Positions 9,141 to 18,439 are shown, numbered from the stretch's first letter. The stretch is 64,000 nt of DNA from Treponema sp. OMZ 787 (GCF_024181225.1 NZ_CP051198.1:1612001-1676000); one strand, 5' to 3'. Program-made: numbers and translations. Notes: a model not told the origin generated them from the sequence alone.

Positions 9141-9169
9141 TTGCTTTTATTGAATATCTGGTATACAAT
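9141..9169 (+). promoter_or_regulatory. Promoter of the gcvT-gcvH-gcvPA-gcvPB genes
   Basis: TTGCTT (9141-9146) and TACAAT (9164-9169), spaced 17 nt. The -35 region is identical over 11 bases to that of lpdA. I looked for a glycine riboswitch between here and gcvT and the space (about 50 nt of leader) is too short. Confidence 0.55.
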
Positions 9170-9179
9170 ATAATCGGTG

Positions 9180-9202
9180 ATTGATAATGGTTAATTATCA
9201 AT
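9180..9202 (+). promoter_or_regulatory. Hairpin in the gcvT leader
   Basis: A perfect 9-bp inverted repeat (9180-9188 with 9194-9202, 5-nt loop) lies around the start of the predicted transcript and 18 nt before the GGAGG box. It could be an operator or an mRNA-stabilising hairpin. Confidence 0.45.
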
Positions 9203-9229
9203 TACAAATTAATAAAATTGGAGGATGAG

Positions 9230-10303
9230 ATGAAAAGAACACCTTATTATGAAACTTTGCTCGCCAAAGGCGGCAAGTTTGTTGAGTTCGGCGGATATGA
9301 AATGCCTATTCAATTCGCCGGTATCTTAAAGGAGCATCTTGCTGTACGCAACAATGTGGGACTTTTCGATGTTTCGCACATGGGAGAGTTCTATATTGAA
9401 GGAGATAATGCCGAAGCTGCCGTAAATGCTCTTATTACGAACGACATTAGGGGAATGGCTGACGGAGATGTCCGCTATACTCTTATGTGCAACGAAAAGG
9501 GCGGAATTGTCGATGACTTCCTTGTTTACCGCTATAATCAAAAGAAATTCCTCTTGGTTGTAAATGCAGGAAACCACGACAAGGACTATGACTGGGTAAA
9601 AAAATATTTGGATAAGAGCGTTACCTTTACAGACCGCTCGCCTGAAATTGCCCAGCTTGCAATTCAGGGCCCCAATGCTCCTGCCTTGGTAAAAAAGTTT
9701 ATTGATGCTTCAGCAATGCCCTCCGCTTATTACACATTTAAAACCTTCCAATGCCCCAAGGGAGAAGTAATCGTTTCTCAGACAGGCTATACCGGCGAAG
9801 AAGGCTACGAGATCTACTGCCCCAAAGAATGGGCTTTAGAGCTTTTTGATCAGGTTATGAAGGCCGGAGAAGAATTCGGAATTGAGCTTTGCGGCTTAGG
9901 CTGCCGGGACACATTACGCCTTGAAGCCGGAATGCCCTTGTACGGCCATGAAATGACTGAAGAAACCTTGGCTACCGAAGTAACCTTAAAACCCTTTATT
10001 AAACTTGAAAAAGAAGACTTTATCGGTAAAAAAGCTCTCGAAGCCAACGAAGCTAAAAAAATCAGAAAAGGCTTTAAGATGATTGACCGCGGTATTGCAC
10101 GAGATCACGACAAGGTTTTCTTAGGAGATAAGGAAATCGGTTATGTTACCACAGGAACTTCTTCGCCCTCATTAAAAGTCGGTATCGGACACATGAGAAT
10201 TGACCGAGGAATTAAAGATGAAGAAGTATTTATTGAAGTACGCGGTAAAAAGCTCAAGGCTAAAATAGTACCTACAAGTTTCTTAAAAGAAATTAAGGGC
10301 TAA
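9230..10303 (+). CDS. gcvT: Aminomethyltransferase (glycine cleavage T protein)
   Basis: T protein takes the aminomethyl group from GcvH, releases ammonia and gives 5,10-methylenetetrahydrofolate. The 357-residue length is typical. The N-terminal start (KRTPYYETLLAKGGKFVEFGGYEMP, in pieces) and the FDVSHMGE segment are hallmarks of the folate-binding domain. The start is ATG 9230, with GGAGG at 9220-9224; the in-frame TTG at 9218 overlaps that ribosome binding site and is unlikely. gcvH follows after 61 nt, and the set reads as one operon. Confidence 0.94.
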   Translation: MKRTPYYETLLAKGGKFVEFGGYEMPIQFAGILKEHLAVRNNVGLFDVSHMGEFYIEGDNAEAAVNALITNDIRGMADGDVRYTLMCNEKGGIVDDFLVYRYNQKKFLLVVNAGNHDKDYDWVKKYLDKSVTFTDRSPEIAQLAIQGPNAPALVKKFIDASAMPSAYYTFKTFQCPKGEVIVSQTGYTGEEGYEIYCPKEWALELFDQVMKAGEEFGIELCGLGCRDTLRLEAGMPLYGHEMTEETLATEVTLKPFIKLEKEDFIGKKALEANEAKKIRKGFKMIDRGIARDHDKVFLGDKEIGYVTTGTSSPSLKVGIGHMRIDRGIKDEEVFIEVRGKKLKAKIVPTSFLKEIKG

Positions 10304-10364
10304 TTAAAAAGGTTTTATAAGTTTTTATTAAAAACTTAAAATATACAAAATATAGGAGTTATAT

Positions 10365-10733
10365 ATGGAAATTAAAGAAGATGTAAAGTATTTGGAATCA
10401 CATGAATGGTTCAAGAAAGAAGGAAACATCGGTCTTATCGGTATCAGTGATTATGCTCAAAGCGAAATGGGAGATGTCGTCTTCATCGAACTTCCGGAAG
10501 TAGGAGATGAGGTAACAGCCGACAAGGCCTGTGCTACAGTAGAATCTGTAAAGGCTGTTTTTGAAATTATCAGTCCCATGACAGGAAAGGTTGTCGAAAT
10601 AAACGAAGAACTTTTAGATGCTCCCGAAAAAATCAATGAAGATGCCTTCGGTTCTTGGTTCTTTAAGGTAGAGCTTTCCGCAGAATCTTCAAAGTTGATG
10701 GATGCAGGTGCATACAAAGGTCTTTGCAAGTAA
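10365..10733 (+). CDS. gcvH: Glycine cleavage system H protein
   Basis: The small lipoyl carrier (122 residues) that shuttles the aminomethyl intermediate between P, T and L proteins. The lipoylation site is Lys63 in the motif ATVESVKA. The length and the surrounding EIISPMTGKV are typical. Its lipoyl group can come from LipA (52579-53430, minus) or LplA (53552-54547), both in this window. An AGGAG box precedes the start. Confidence 0.96.
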   Translation: MEIKEDVKYLESHEWFKKEGNIGLIGISDYAQSEMGDVVFIELPEVGDEVTADKACATVESVKAVFEIISPMTGKVVEINEELLDAPEKINEDAFGSWFFKVELSAESSKLMDAGAYKGLCK

Positions 10734-10748
10734 TTAAAAATAGGCTTT

Positions 10749-10785
10749 ATAAACAGTTGGGCAGAAATTCTGCCTTTCTGTTTAT
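10749..10785 (+). terminator. Hairpin between gcvH and gcvPA
   Basis: An outer stem ATAAACAG/CTGTTTAT (10749-10756 with 10778-10785) encloses an inner GGCAGA/TCTGCC stem. The 3' side is T-rich but interrupted, so it may only partly terminate and so set a lower level of the P subunits than of GcvH. Confidence 0.5.
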
Positions 10786-10821
10786 TTTGAGTGTTGACTT
10801 AAATTTTAATTAGGAGGGTTT

Positions 10822-12126
10822 ATGTCAAATTATATTCCTCACTCAGCTGAGGAAACAAAAGAGATGCTTGATCTCATCGGTGTCAAATCTATTGATGACT
10901 TATACGGTTTTGAATGTAAGGACTGTAAAACGGTTGATGTAGGCGAGGGCAGAACTCAAGCAGAAGTTGAAAAGTTTTTTCAAAATTTAAGCAGTGAGAA
11001 CACTGTTTTTAAATCGATATTAAGAGGAGCCGGTGCTTACAACCATTATGCTCCCGCAGCCGTAAGACACTTGGCTTCAAGGGAAGAGTTCTTAACGGCA
11101 TACACACCTTATCAGCCTGAAATGAATCAGGGCGAGCTTCAAGCAGGTTTTGAATATCAGTCAATGATCTGCGAGCTTACCGGAATGGATGTTTCCAATG
11201 CCAGCGTTTATGACGGAGGCACGGCAGTCGCAGATGCTATAGTTATGTCCTTAGGACGAAAACAAAACAAGGTTTTAATTTCCGAATGTGTTGAACCCAG
11301 CTCAATCGAAATTGCTAAGACCTATTTAAAACACAGCGGTGTCGAATTTGTAATGATTCCGAAAGACGGTTATAAAACCGATGTTTCAAAGATTAAGGAT
11401 CTTTTGGATGAAACAGTCGGAGCCGTTATTATGCAGCAGCCCAACCGCTTCGGTACAATCGAAGACTGTGAAGCTGTAGGAAAAATGGTAGAAGGCACCA
11501 AAACCCAGTTTGTAATGAGCTGCAATCCTATTTCTTTGGCAATCCTAAAAACGCCGAAAGAATGCGGTGCTTCAATTGCTTTGGGTGAAGGACAGGCCTT
11601 AGGTCTTCCTCTTGGAGCAGGCGGCCCCTATCTAGGCTTCCTTTCTACAATCGAAGACAATATGCGAAAAATCCCCGGCCGAATCATCGGACAATCAACT
11701 GACCATGACGGAAGAAGAGCCTTTGTTCTAACTCTTCAAGCCCGCGAACAGCATATCAGACGCGAAAAAGCAAGCTCAAGTATCTGTTCTAACCAAGCTC
11801 TTTGTGCTTTGAGGGCTTCTATGTTTATGACAGCCTACGGAAAAGAAGGATTAAAAACCGTTGCAAATGTTTCTTTAAGCAATGCACACTATTTTGCAGA
11901 TGAGCTTAAAAAAATCGGCTTAACCGTAAAAAATAACGGCGAGTTCTTCCATGAGTTCGTAACGGACGGAAAGGGAAAGGCCGATGCAATTCTTTCAAAT
12001 CTTGAAAAAAACGGTGTTTTAGGCGGTTTAAAGATTTGCGATGATGCCATTCTTTGGTGCACAACCGATGTTCTTTCAAAATGCGAACTTGACAAGGCCG
12101 TAAAAATCATTAAGGAGGTATTGTAA
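10822..12126 (+). CDS. gcvPA: Glycine dehydrogenase (decarboxylating) subunit 1
   Basis: The 434-residue alpha half of a split P protein, which decarboxylates glycine with PLP and passes the aminomethyl group to GcvH. The N-terminal part ([17 protein letters not shown]) and [10 protein letters not shown] are typical of GcvPA. PLP is bound mainly by the partner subunit. The stop overlaps the start of gcvPB by one base (TAATG), so the two are translationally coupled. Preceded by TAGGAGGG. Confidence 0.95.
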   Translation: MSNYIPHSAEETKEMLDLIGVKSIDDLYGFECKDCKTVDVGEGRTQAEVEKFFQNLSSENTVFKSILRGAGAYNHYAPAAVRHLASREEFLTAYTPYQPEMNQGELQAGFEYQSMICELTGMDVSNASVYDGGTAVADAIVMSLGRKQNKVLISECVEPSSIEIAKTYLKHSGVEFVMIPKDGYKTDVSKIKDLLDETVGAVIMQQPNRFGTIEDCEAVGKMVEGTKTQFVMSCNPISLAILKTPKECGASIALGEGQALGLPLGAGGPYLGFLSTIEDNMRKIPGRIIGQSTDHDGRRAFVLTLQAREQHIRREKASSSICSNQALCALRASMFMTAYGKEGLKTVANVSLSNAHYFADELKKIGLTVKNNGEFFHEFVTDGKGKADAILSNLEKNGVLGGLKICDDAILWCTTDVLSKCELDKAVKIIKEVL

Positions 12127-13577
12127 TGAGCGAATTGATTTTTGAAAAATCCGTAAAGGGTCATAAATTTGCCGAAGCAAAATTAACCGTACCCGAATAC
12201 AAACTTGATTCAAAATATTTAAGAGCAAGCGATGCAAAACTTCCTGAAGTTTCGGAACTTGAATTTGTACGCCACTATATGGAATTAAGCAAGAGAACTC
12301 ACGGCGTAGATAACGGCTTTTATCCCTTAGGTTCTTGTACAATGAAGTATAATCCTAAGCTCAATGAAGAAGTTGCCGCTCTTCCGAACTTTACCAATAT
12401 TCACCCCTTGCAGCCTGAACACACAATGAAGGGCTGTGTTGAAGTTATGGGCGATTTAGGTAAAAAGCTCGGTGAAATTACCGGTATGGATGCCTTCTCC
12501 CTCCAGCCCTCAGCAGGTGCTCACGGAGAATTCACAGCCCTTTTGGTAATCCGAGCTTATCACGAAAAACGCGGCGATCATGCCCGAAACAAGATTTTGG
12601 TTCCCGATTCTGCACACGGTACAAACCCCGCCAGTGCTGCAATGGTCGGATGCGAAATCGTAAACATTCCTTCAGATAAAGACGGAAACGTCGATATCGA
12701 AGAATTAAAAAAGACTGTCGGAAACGATACTGCAGCCCTCATGCTTACAAACCCGAATACCCTCGGTCTCTTTGAAACCCATATCAAAGAAATCGCCGAA
12801 ATTGTTCACAAGGCAGGCGGCTTATTGTACTATGACGGTGCTAACCTTAACGCAATTATGGGAAGAGTAAGACCCGGAGACATGGGTTACGACATAGTTC
12901 ACTTGAACTTGCATAAAACATTCTCAACTCCCCACGGCGGCGGCGGTCCGGGAAGCGGCCCTATAGGTTGCAAAAAGTTCCTTGAAGAATTCTTGCCCGT
13001 TCCTGTAGTTACAGGTTCTGACGGAAGCTACAAGTTAGACTATAACCGCCCGTATTCAATCGGAAGGGTTAGAAACTTCTATGGAAACTTCCTCGTATTC
13101 TTGCGTGCCTATGCCTATATCTTAACTCTCGGAAGCGAGGGTATAAGGGAAAGTTCAGGCTATGCCGTCTTAAATGCAAACTATCTAAAGAAAAAGCTTG
13201 AAAAAGAATATGAAGTTGCCTTTGACAGAACCTGTATGCACGAGTTCGTTCTCACCCTTGACAAGATCAAGGAAGAGACAGGTGTAAGTGCCCTTGACAT
13301 AGCTAAGGGCTTAATCGACGACGGTATCCATCCGCCGACGATGTACTTCCCGCTCATCGTACATGAAGCCTTGATGTTTGAACCTACGGAAACTGAAAGC
13401 AAGTCAACCTTGGACTTTACAGCCGAAGTTATGATCAAACTCAAAAAAGAAGCTTATTCAAATCCCGAAAAGCTTCACGGCTATCCCTACACACGCCCCA
13501 TCGGCCGCGTAGACGAAACAAAGGCAGCCCGAGAACCTGTTTTAAGGTACAAGGCTTGCTGCTGTGACTGTAAATAA
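12126..13577 (+). CDS. gcvPB: Glycine dehydrogenase (decarboxylating) subunit 2
   Basis: The 483-residue beta half of P protein. The PLP lysine is Lys264 in [14 protein letters not shown], the classical motif. Typical segments such as [10 protein letters not shown] and [10 protein letters not shown] are present. The gene ends with an unusual short cysteine-rich tail (ACCCDCK) after the normal end of the fold. Its start overlaps the gcvPA stop. A strong terminator follows 17 nt after the stop. Confidence 0.95.
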   Translation: MSELIFEKSVKGHKFAEAKLTVPEYKLDSKYLRASDAKLPEVSELEFVRHYMELSKRTHGVDNGFYPLGSCTMKYNPKLNEEVAALPNFTNIHPLQPEHTMKGCVEVMGDLGKKLGEITGMDAFSLQPSAGAHGEFTALLVIRAYHEKRGDHARNKILVPDSAHGTNPASAAMVGCEIVNIPSDKDGNVDIEELKKTVGNDTAALMLTNPNTLGLFETHIKEIAEIVHKAGGLLYYDGANLNAIMGRVRPGDMGYDIVHLNLHKTFSTPHGGGGPGSGPIGCKKFLEEFLPVPVVTGSDGSYKLDYNRPYSIGRVRNFYGNFLVFLRAYAYILTLGSEGIRESSGYAVLNANYLKKKLEKEYEVAFDRTCMHEFVLTLDKIKEETGVSALDIAKGLIDDGIHPPTMYFPLIVHEALMFEPTETESKSTLDFTAEVMIKLKKEAYSNPEKLHGYPYTRPIGRVDETKAAREPVLRYKACCCDCK

Positions 13578-13593
13578 ACAGTATTGAAGCTTT

Positions 13594-13631
13594 ATCCCCC
13601 TCTAAAACTGATGTTTTTAGAGGGGGATTTT
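13594..13631 (+). terminator. Terminator of the gcv operon
   Basis: A 14-bp perfect stem with a CCCCC/GGGGG core (13594-13607 with 13615-13628), a 7-nt loop and a short T-run. Strong. Confidence 0.9.
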
Positions 13632-13648
13632 AATGAGGAGATTATTTT

Positions 13649-13918
13649 ATGAAAATAAAAGACATCTTACCCATAGTTGAACAAGAATTGCGTGATGAAT
13701 ACGGTTTTAAAATCGATGACTTTCGTTTGGAAGAACTATATCCTCTTGAAAGCTCTTATATTCAGCCTATGACGGTTTCATTCTTAATACCTGAAGAAAA
13801 ACCTAAAAATTTATTTACTGCAACGGCTTTAAATTTACCATATACCCGTATTTATAAAAAAATTGATTTTAACATAGATGCAGGAAAAATAGCTCAAATG
13901 AGAATCTTTGCCGAATAG
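13649..13918 (+). CDS. Small protein upstream of a PIN-like gene, possible antitoxin
   Basis: An 89-residue protein that I do not recognise. It is acidic at the N-terminus (ILPIVEQELRDEYGFKIDDF) and has no membrane segment or signal peptide. GAGGAG at 13635-13640 is 8 nt from the ATG. The stop overlaps the start of the downstream PIN-like gene by 11 nt, an arrangement common in toxin-antitoxin pairs. The antitoxin role is inferred from context alone; no DNA-binding motif is evident. Confidence 0.5.
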   Translation: MKIKDILPIVEQELRDEYGFKIDDFRLEELYPLESSYIQPMTVSFLIPEEKPKNLFTATALNLPYTRIYKKIDFNIDAGKIAQMRIFAE

Positions 13919-14401
13919 AGTTATGCATGTTCCTAAAAAAATTATTTTAGATACAAATGTTTTTCTCTTATATTTAATAGGCATGACAGCTCCGAATAAG
14001 ATAAAAACTCATAAGCGTACTTCCATTTATTCTGTTGAAGATTATAACTTTTTAATAAGTACTATGAATAACATTGGCTCTGATTTAGAGCTTATAATCT
14101 GTCCCAACATAACAACAGAAGTTGATAATCTTTTAAATAACACATTTCAAGGTTATTATAAAGAAAAATATGTTAATGTATCAAAAGAAATATATAGAAA
14201 AGTGTAGAGGTTTATATAAAAACTATAGAATCTATTGAGCAGTATACTTATTATGACTTAGGTATTACCGATTCTGTAATTTTACTGATGGCAAAAAACT
14301 GTGATGTGCTTATATCAGGCGATAGCCGCTTGTGTGATTATGCTCGTTCTATGGATATTCCTCTTTTAGATTTTAAAGGTATTATAAATCAGTGCTGTTG
14401 A
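13908..14401 (+). pseudogene. PIN-domain-like toxin gene broken by a single-base frameshift
   Basis: The first frame reads 99 residues from ATG 13908 (or ATG 13923) and stops at 14205-14207. It contains an ILDTNVF motif (D15) and a central TTEVD, as in PIN ribonucleases. Past the stop, the frame one base back continues without interruption to the stop at 14399-14401, reading TDSVILLMAKNCDVLISGDSRLCDYA, again a PIN-like C-terminal part with an acidic cluster. Adding one A to the AAAA run near 14199-14202 would fuse both parts into about 164 residues, a normal PIN size. So this is a deletion in an A-run, a programmed slip, or a sequencing error. Confidence 0.72.
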
Positions 14402-14420
14402 TTTTGCTATGAAATCGATT

Positions 14421-15311
14421 TTATAACGCTTCTATTTCTTTTAAGCTTAATCCTGTTCCTTCGGCTATTTTAGCAATATCAAAACCAAGCCGTTTAAATG
14501 CTGCCGCTGTTTCAAGAGCTTTTTGGTATGAGCCTTGTTCAATACCTTGCTCAATGCCTTGTTCAATTCCCTCAGCAAAGGCGATTTCTCGTTCTTCGGC
14601 ACGCTGTACGGCTATATCGGTTTCATAATCATATTCGGCTAGTAACATATTTAATACCTCCTTAGTTTTGCGTTTTAAATAATCACGCAAGATATTGTTT
14701 GCTATACATTCTTCAATGGCTTTTTGAAAGCCGTTTTGAGGATCAGTTTTTTTCCATTTCCGTACCGTTTCTACAAATATGGTGTATTCATACATTGTTT
14801 TGCAGTTTTTCAATACAGGATGGCATTTTTGATGATTTATGTTTATTACCTTAACTATCAATTCAAGATTAGGTTCTTCTGTTTTTTCAATAAAAGCATC
14901 CGATAATTTTAATGCCTTATCACAAGGAAAAGTTTCTTCTCCATTGTAAAATACATAGAATTCCGGAATTGGAATATACAGCAATTTACGGCTATATTTT
15001 TCTTTTGACTCAAAGAGTGTTTCATATAATCGAGTAACATATTCAAGGCAGCGTAAAGGCATATTGGGACTGATAGTGGACTGATGTTCCGCCAGAACTA
15101 TGATTTTATTGTCTACGAGATAAGAAACATCATTATAAAATGTCATATACAAGATTTGGTCAAGCCTTATACTTTTCAGTTGCTCTTTATCGCTAAGAGC
15201 AGTATTATGCAACGCATTATATAGCGACAAAAAATTCTCTTTTGCTTTTTCATCTTCACTAAAAAGGTCAACAAAAACCGAGTCTTTGTATTTTCTGTTT
15301 GAAGTGCTCAT
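14421..15311 (-). CDS. Rpn family / PD-(D/E)XK nuclease-type transposase-like protein
   Basis: A 296-residue protein of the family annotated as Rpn recombination-promoting nuclease or PDDEXK transposase-like. These are single-strand-capable endonucleases, often in multiple copies in one genome. The N-terminus (KYKDSVFVDLFSEDEKAKENF) and the core VDNKIIVLAEHQST, with the E-x-Q variant of the E-x-K active site, fit. The C-terminal half is helical with an IEQG repeated three times, then a short region (KRLGFDIAKIAEGTGLS) like the tail of other family members. It faces the broken PIN gene. No terminal inverted repeats were seen. Confidence 0.8.
   Translation of the reverse strand: MSTSNRKYKDSVFVDLFSEDEKAKENFLSLYNALHNTALSDKEQLKSIRLDQILYMTFYNDVSYLVDNKIIVLAEHQSTISPNMPLRCLEYVTRLYETLFESKEKYSRKLLYIPIPEFYVFYNGEETFPCDKALKLSDAFIEKTEEPNLELIVKVININHQKCHPVLKNCKTMYEYTIFVETVRKWKKTDPQNGFQKAIEECIANNILRDYLKRKTKEVLNMLLAEYDYETDIAVQRAEEREIAFAEGIEQGIEQGIEQGSYQKALETAAAFKRLGFDIAKIAEGTGLSLKEIEAL
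14532..14567 (-). repeat. Three in-frame 12-bp repeats inside the Rpn gene
   Basis: Three near-identical 12-bp units (CTTGTTCAATAC-like on the plus strand) encode IEQG three times. Since 12 is a multiple of three, slippage would change protein length by four residues but keep the frame. Family members often carry such repeats near the same place. Confidence 0.65.
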
Positions 15312-15440
15312 AATTATCCGCCTCTCCTAACTGTTTGTATTATAGCATATATTATAATTTTTTGTAAGCTGTGTTATGCCAAAACTAGCTCTTGACGAAT
15401 TCGGAAAAATATGGAATTATAACTATCCGGAGGTGCTTTT

Positions 15441-16409
15441 ATGAGTGAAAAATTAAATTTGGTTATTCTTGACGGGTTTACTTCCAATCCCGGAGACCTT
15501 TCTTGGGACGAGTTAAAAACCGTTTCCAATCTTACAATATACGATAAAACAAGTGCAGATGAGCTTATTGAAAGGTGTAAGGAGGCAGATGCCGTTCTTA
15601 CAAATAAGGTCGCTTTTTCTAAAGAAATAATGGACGCCTTGCCTCGTCTTAAATATATAGGTGTTTTGGCTACAGGATACAATATTGTCGATGTCGAAGC
15701 TGCGAGGGCTAAAAATATCTGTGTAACGAATATTCCGTCGTACAGTACGGACAGTGTGGCCCAACTCGTTTTTGCCCTTATTTTTCATTTTTATTGGCAT
15801 GTAAAAGAGCACAGTGATGAGGTTATGGCCGGAAAATGGACTTCTTCTCCTCATTTTTGCTATCACAGTTTCGATATAAGGGAGCTTTCAAATAAAACCC
15901 TTGGGATTGTAGGCTTCGGCAACATAGGTCAGGCTGTTACAAAAATTGCCATTGCCATGAACATGAAGGTAATCTACTTTAACCGTTCGTCAAAAACCGT
16001 CAAGGGCTTTGAAGGAGCAAAACAGGTTTCACTCGATGAGCTTTTTTCTTCTTCCGATATAATAAGCTTAAACTGCCCTTTAACTGAAGAAACAAAAGAA
16101 ATCGTAAATGCAGATTCTTTAAAAAAAATAAAAAAAACTTGTATCATAATCAATACCGGAAGGGGCCCTCTTATAAACGAAAAAGATGCAGCTGAGGCTT
16201 TAAAAGAAAAGAGGCTTGCAGGACTTGCCTGCGATGTTTTGAGCTCAGAACCTCCGGCTAAGGATAATCCCTTGTTTAGAGCTCCTAATTGCATTATAAC
16301 GCCACACATGGCCTGGCAGACCTTTGAGGCAAGGGAAAGATTGATAAAAATAGCTGCCGATAACGTAAAAGCCTTTATTTCCGGTAAAGAGATAAACAGA
16401 GTAAATTAA
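15441..16409 (+). CDS. D-isomer-specific 2-hydroxyacid dehydrogenase (glycerate/hydroxypyruvate type)
   Basis: A 322-residue NAD-dependent dehydrogenase that interconverts D-2-hydroxyacids and 2-oxoacids in the cytoplasm. The NAD-binding GFGNIG is at 158-163. The substrate Arg lies in NTGRGPLI and the catalytic His in ITPHMAW, so the active site is complete. The substrate is not certain; similarity to hydroxypyruvate/glycerate dehydrogenases (HprA) is my best guess. CGGAGG is 9 nt before the ATG. It stands alone between the Rpn gene and envelope genes. Confidence 0.85.
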   Translation: MSEKLNLVILDGFTSNPGDLSWDELKTVSNLTIYDKTSADELIERCKEADAVLTNKVAFSKEIMDALPRLKYIGVLATGYNIVDVEAARAKNICVTNIPSYSTDSVAQLVFALIFHFYWHVKEHSDEVMAGKWTSSPHFCYHSFDIRELSNKTLGIVGFGNIGQAVTKIAIAMNMKVIYFNRSSKTVKGFEGAKQVSLDELFSSSDIISLNCPLTEETKEIVNADSLKKIKKTCIIINTGRGPLINEKDAAEALKEKRLAGLACDVLSSEPPAKDNPLFRAPNCIITPHMAWQTFEARERLIKIAADNVKAFISGKEINRVN

Positions 16410-16423
16410 ATTTTATTCCCCTG

Positions 16424-16452
16424 TTGTCTTTATTGAAAATTTATGTTACTGT
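16424..16452 (+). promoter_or_regulatory. Possible promoter of the LapA-like/SPOR gene pair
   Basis: TTGTCT (16424-16429), 17 nt, TACTGT (16447-16452). The -35 side (TTGTCTTTATT) resembles that of lpdA and gcvT. Confidence 0.4.
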
Positions 16453-16485
16453 TCTTTTGAGCAAAGCTCTTATAAGGATTTTTAT

Positions 16486-16839
16486 ATGAACTGGAAACTT
16501 ATTTATTTTTTATTGATAGTATTGTTTTTAGGCTTATTTGCAGGCTTTAATATGAAGAATTCTTGCGATGTTTCTTTGATTTTTTATACATTTGAAAACA
16601 TACCTGTTTATGTAAGCAATATTTTTTCGTTTTTAATCGGGCTTATATTAACCATTCCTTTTTTCTTCGGAAGCAAAAAGAAAAAAAATAAGCAGCCTAA
16701 AGAAATAAAGGAAACCCTTACTGCAAGTGACGGTACCGGAATAAATACCGTAGATTTAAAAAAGCCTAAAAAATCATGGTTTAAGCGCAAAAAAGAATCT
16801 AAACCTTCAATGAGCGATACTAATTCTGAAATTAAATGA
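16486..16839 (+). CDS. LapA-like small inner-membrane protein
   Basis: A 117-residue protein with two hydrophobic segments (about residues 4-21 and 39-62) followed by a very basic cytoplasmic tail. This layout matches the LapA/DUF1049 family, which in Gram-negative bacteria works with LapB in lipopolysaccharide assembly. Treponema of this group lack classical LPS, so the role here is open. The SPOR-domain gene begins 14 nt after its stop, suggesting one operon. Confidence 0.6.
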   Translation: MNWKLIYFLLIVLFLGLFAGFNMKNSCDVSLIFYTFENIPVYVSNIFSFLIGLILTIPFFFGSKKKKNKQPKEIKETLTASDGTGINTVDLKKPKKSWFKRKKESKPSMSDTNSEIK

Positions 16840-16853
16840 GGTAAAAAGGGCTT

Positions 16854-17828
16854 ATGAAATTTAATGTAAAAAAAATATTGTTTTTTTTATTTTCTCTCTT
16901 TTTTTTACATAGCCTTATAGGTCAAGACTCCTTACCTCAGAACATTCAAAAGATTATCAAAAACGGTTTTACAAAAAAAAATCCTATTGAAGTTTCTTCA
17001 TTTATTGAAGCCGAAATAAAAAAGATTCCTTCAAAAGATGAAAAAATTATAGCTCTATCTATTTTGGCCGATTATGAAGAAAGATTCGATTTATTTTCAC
17101 GAGCCGGCAAACACTATCTTGAAGCTGCAGAGCTTTCCGCTGCTATCGGGGAAAAAACTATTTTAACAAAGGCTCTAGGAGCCTTTCTTTTAGCAGATAA
17201 CATAACCGAGGCTTCCGAACTTTGCAATAGCCGCTTATTACCGGCGGTTAAAGAACCTTTTTCAAAAGAAGATATAAAAATCCTCACTTTTTTTGAATGG
17301 TTAAAACTAAAATCTGATGAAGAAGCCTCTCTTACAAACATCAGAAAATATGTTATCGACTCCAGATTTAAAGAATTTCATCCGGCTCTTCTTTTAAGCC
17401 TTTGGTGGATAGAAGGAGATAAAAAGGCTGAAAATACCCTCTTAAAAAAGTTTCCTAACAGTATTGAAGCCGGTGTTGTAAGAGGCGATACGATTTTAAG
17501 TCCTAAAACTTTTTGGTATTTAATGCCGAAAAATATTTCGTTTAAGGAACCTGATGCTGAACATGAAGAGATCTCCTTAGGCCAAGTTCATTCACAAAGT
17601 ACAGAAAAATTTTCCGCAAAATTTTATCAAACCGGTTTTTTTAAAACCGAAAACTTTGCAAAAGGCCTTTCTGATGAACTAAAAAAGAAAGGCTTTACCG
17701 TAACAATAAAAAAAGAAGATAGGGGGAGTGAAACCTTTTTTTCGGTTTTAGTTAAAGAGGACGGCAAGGGAGATATGGTTATACGCTTAAAAAGCGAAGG
17801 TTATGAGGCTGTTCCTGTTTTTGATTGA
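16854..17828 (+). CDS. Exported SPOR-domain protein
   Basis: A 324-residue protein with an N-terminal signal peptide (basic start, then a Phe/Leu-rich stretch to about residue 22). A helical TPR-like middle part follows, and a C-terminal SPOR-type domain (about 245-320, AKFYQTGFFKTENFAKGLSDEL). SPOR domains bind peptidoglycan lacking stem peptides at division sites, so a periplasmic cell-wall role is likely. Its last 28 nt overlap the 3' end of the convergent TPR gene. Confidence 0.65.
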   Translation: MKFNVKKILFFLFSLFFLHSLIGQDSLPQNIQKIIKNGFTKKNPIEVSSFIEAEIKKIPSKDEKIIALSILADYEERFDLFSRAGKHYLEAAELSAAIGEKTILTKALGAFLLADNITEASELCNSRLLPAVKEPFSKEDIKILTFFEWLKLKSDEEASLTNIRKYVIDSRFKEFHPALLLSLWWIEGDKKAENTLLKKFPNSIEAGVVRGDTILSPKTFWYLMPKNISFKEPDAEHEEISLGQVHSQSTEKFSAKFYQTGFFKTENFAKGLSDELKKKGFTVTIKKEDRGSETFFSVLVKEDGKGDMVIRLKSEGYEAVPVFD

Positions 17829-18439
17829 TCTGCTTTATCTTTTTCGGCACTTGATTTATTTTCATCTTTTTTTAGTTCAGGCGGATTTAAAAGTTTTTCA
17901 ATTTCCTGCTCAAGTGAATTGATAGTTTTTTTATCATCTTCTTGTGTAAACTTTTCTTTTGATTCGGCGAGAAGTTCTTTTGCTTTTTCATACTTTTTTA
18001 CTATAATTAAAAGCCTCACATAGTTAAAAAAATATTCGGGAGTTTCCTTATCTTCCAAATAAATCTTTTCATAAATTAAAAGAGCCTTTTCTTCTTTTCC
18101 CGCTGAGGCAAGAGCATAGGCGTAGGCTGTAGATAGCTTTATGTTTTCCGGTGCTTCTTTGTAAAGAGGTTCAATATATTTTAGACAAGAATCCCAATCT
18201 TTTTGAAGGGCATAAACTTGAGCCAAATTATATTGGACCGCATTTTTATATTCTTCAGATTTTTCGGCTTTAAGGTAAAAATCTACAGCCTTAGAATAGT
18301 TTTTCAGCTCTGCATAGCTTTGGGCTATCGAAAAATACTCTCCTGCGAGGTCTTCTTCTACAGCCCCTTTTGCAAAAGCTTTTGTAAAAGAGGCAAAAAT
18401 TAAGATACTAAAAAAAACGATATAAATATTTTTTTTCAT
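17801..18439 (-). CDS. Periplasmic TPR protein
   Basis: A 212-residue protein with a signal peptide (about residues 1-24). At least four tetratricopeptide-like repeats follow (for example AGEYFSIAQSYAELKNYSKA and NAVQYNLAQVYALQKDW), then a charged, low-complexity Lys/Glu tail. TPRs mediate protein-protein contact. It is convergent to the SPOR gene with a 28-nt 3' overlap, so the last nine codons of each constrain the other. Confidence 0.7.
   Translation of the reverse strand: MKKNIYIVFFSILIFASFTKAFAKGAVEEDLAGEYFSIAQSYAELKNYSKAVDFYLKAEKSEEYKNAVQYNLAQVYALQKDWDSCLKYIEPLYKEAPENIKLSTAYAYALASAGKEEKALLIYEKIYLEDKETPEYFFNYVRLLIIVKKYEKAKELLAESKEKFTQEDDKKTINSLEQEIEKLLNPPELKKDENKSSAEKDKADQSKTGTAS

Noticed and set aside
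9108-9229. Glycine riboswitch upstream of gcvT
   Set aside because: Only about 50 nt of leader follow the likely promoter, and no tandem aptamer pattern is visible.
14421-15311. Rpn gene as an insertion sequence
   Set aside because: No terminal inverted repeats or target-site duplications were seen; the family is mostly not an independent mobile element.
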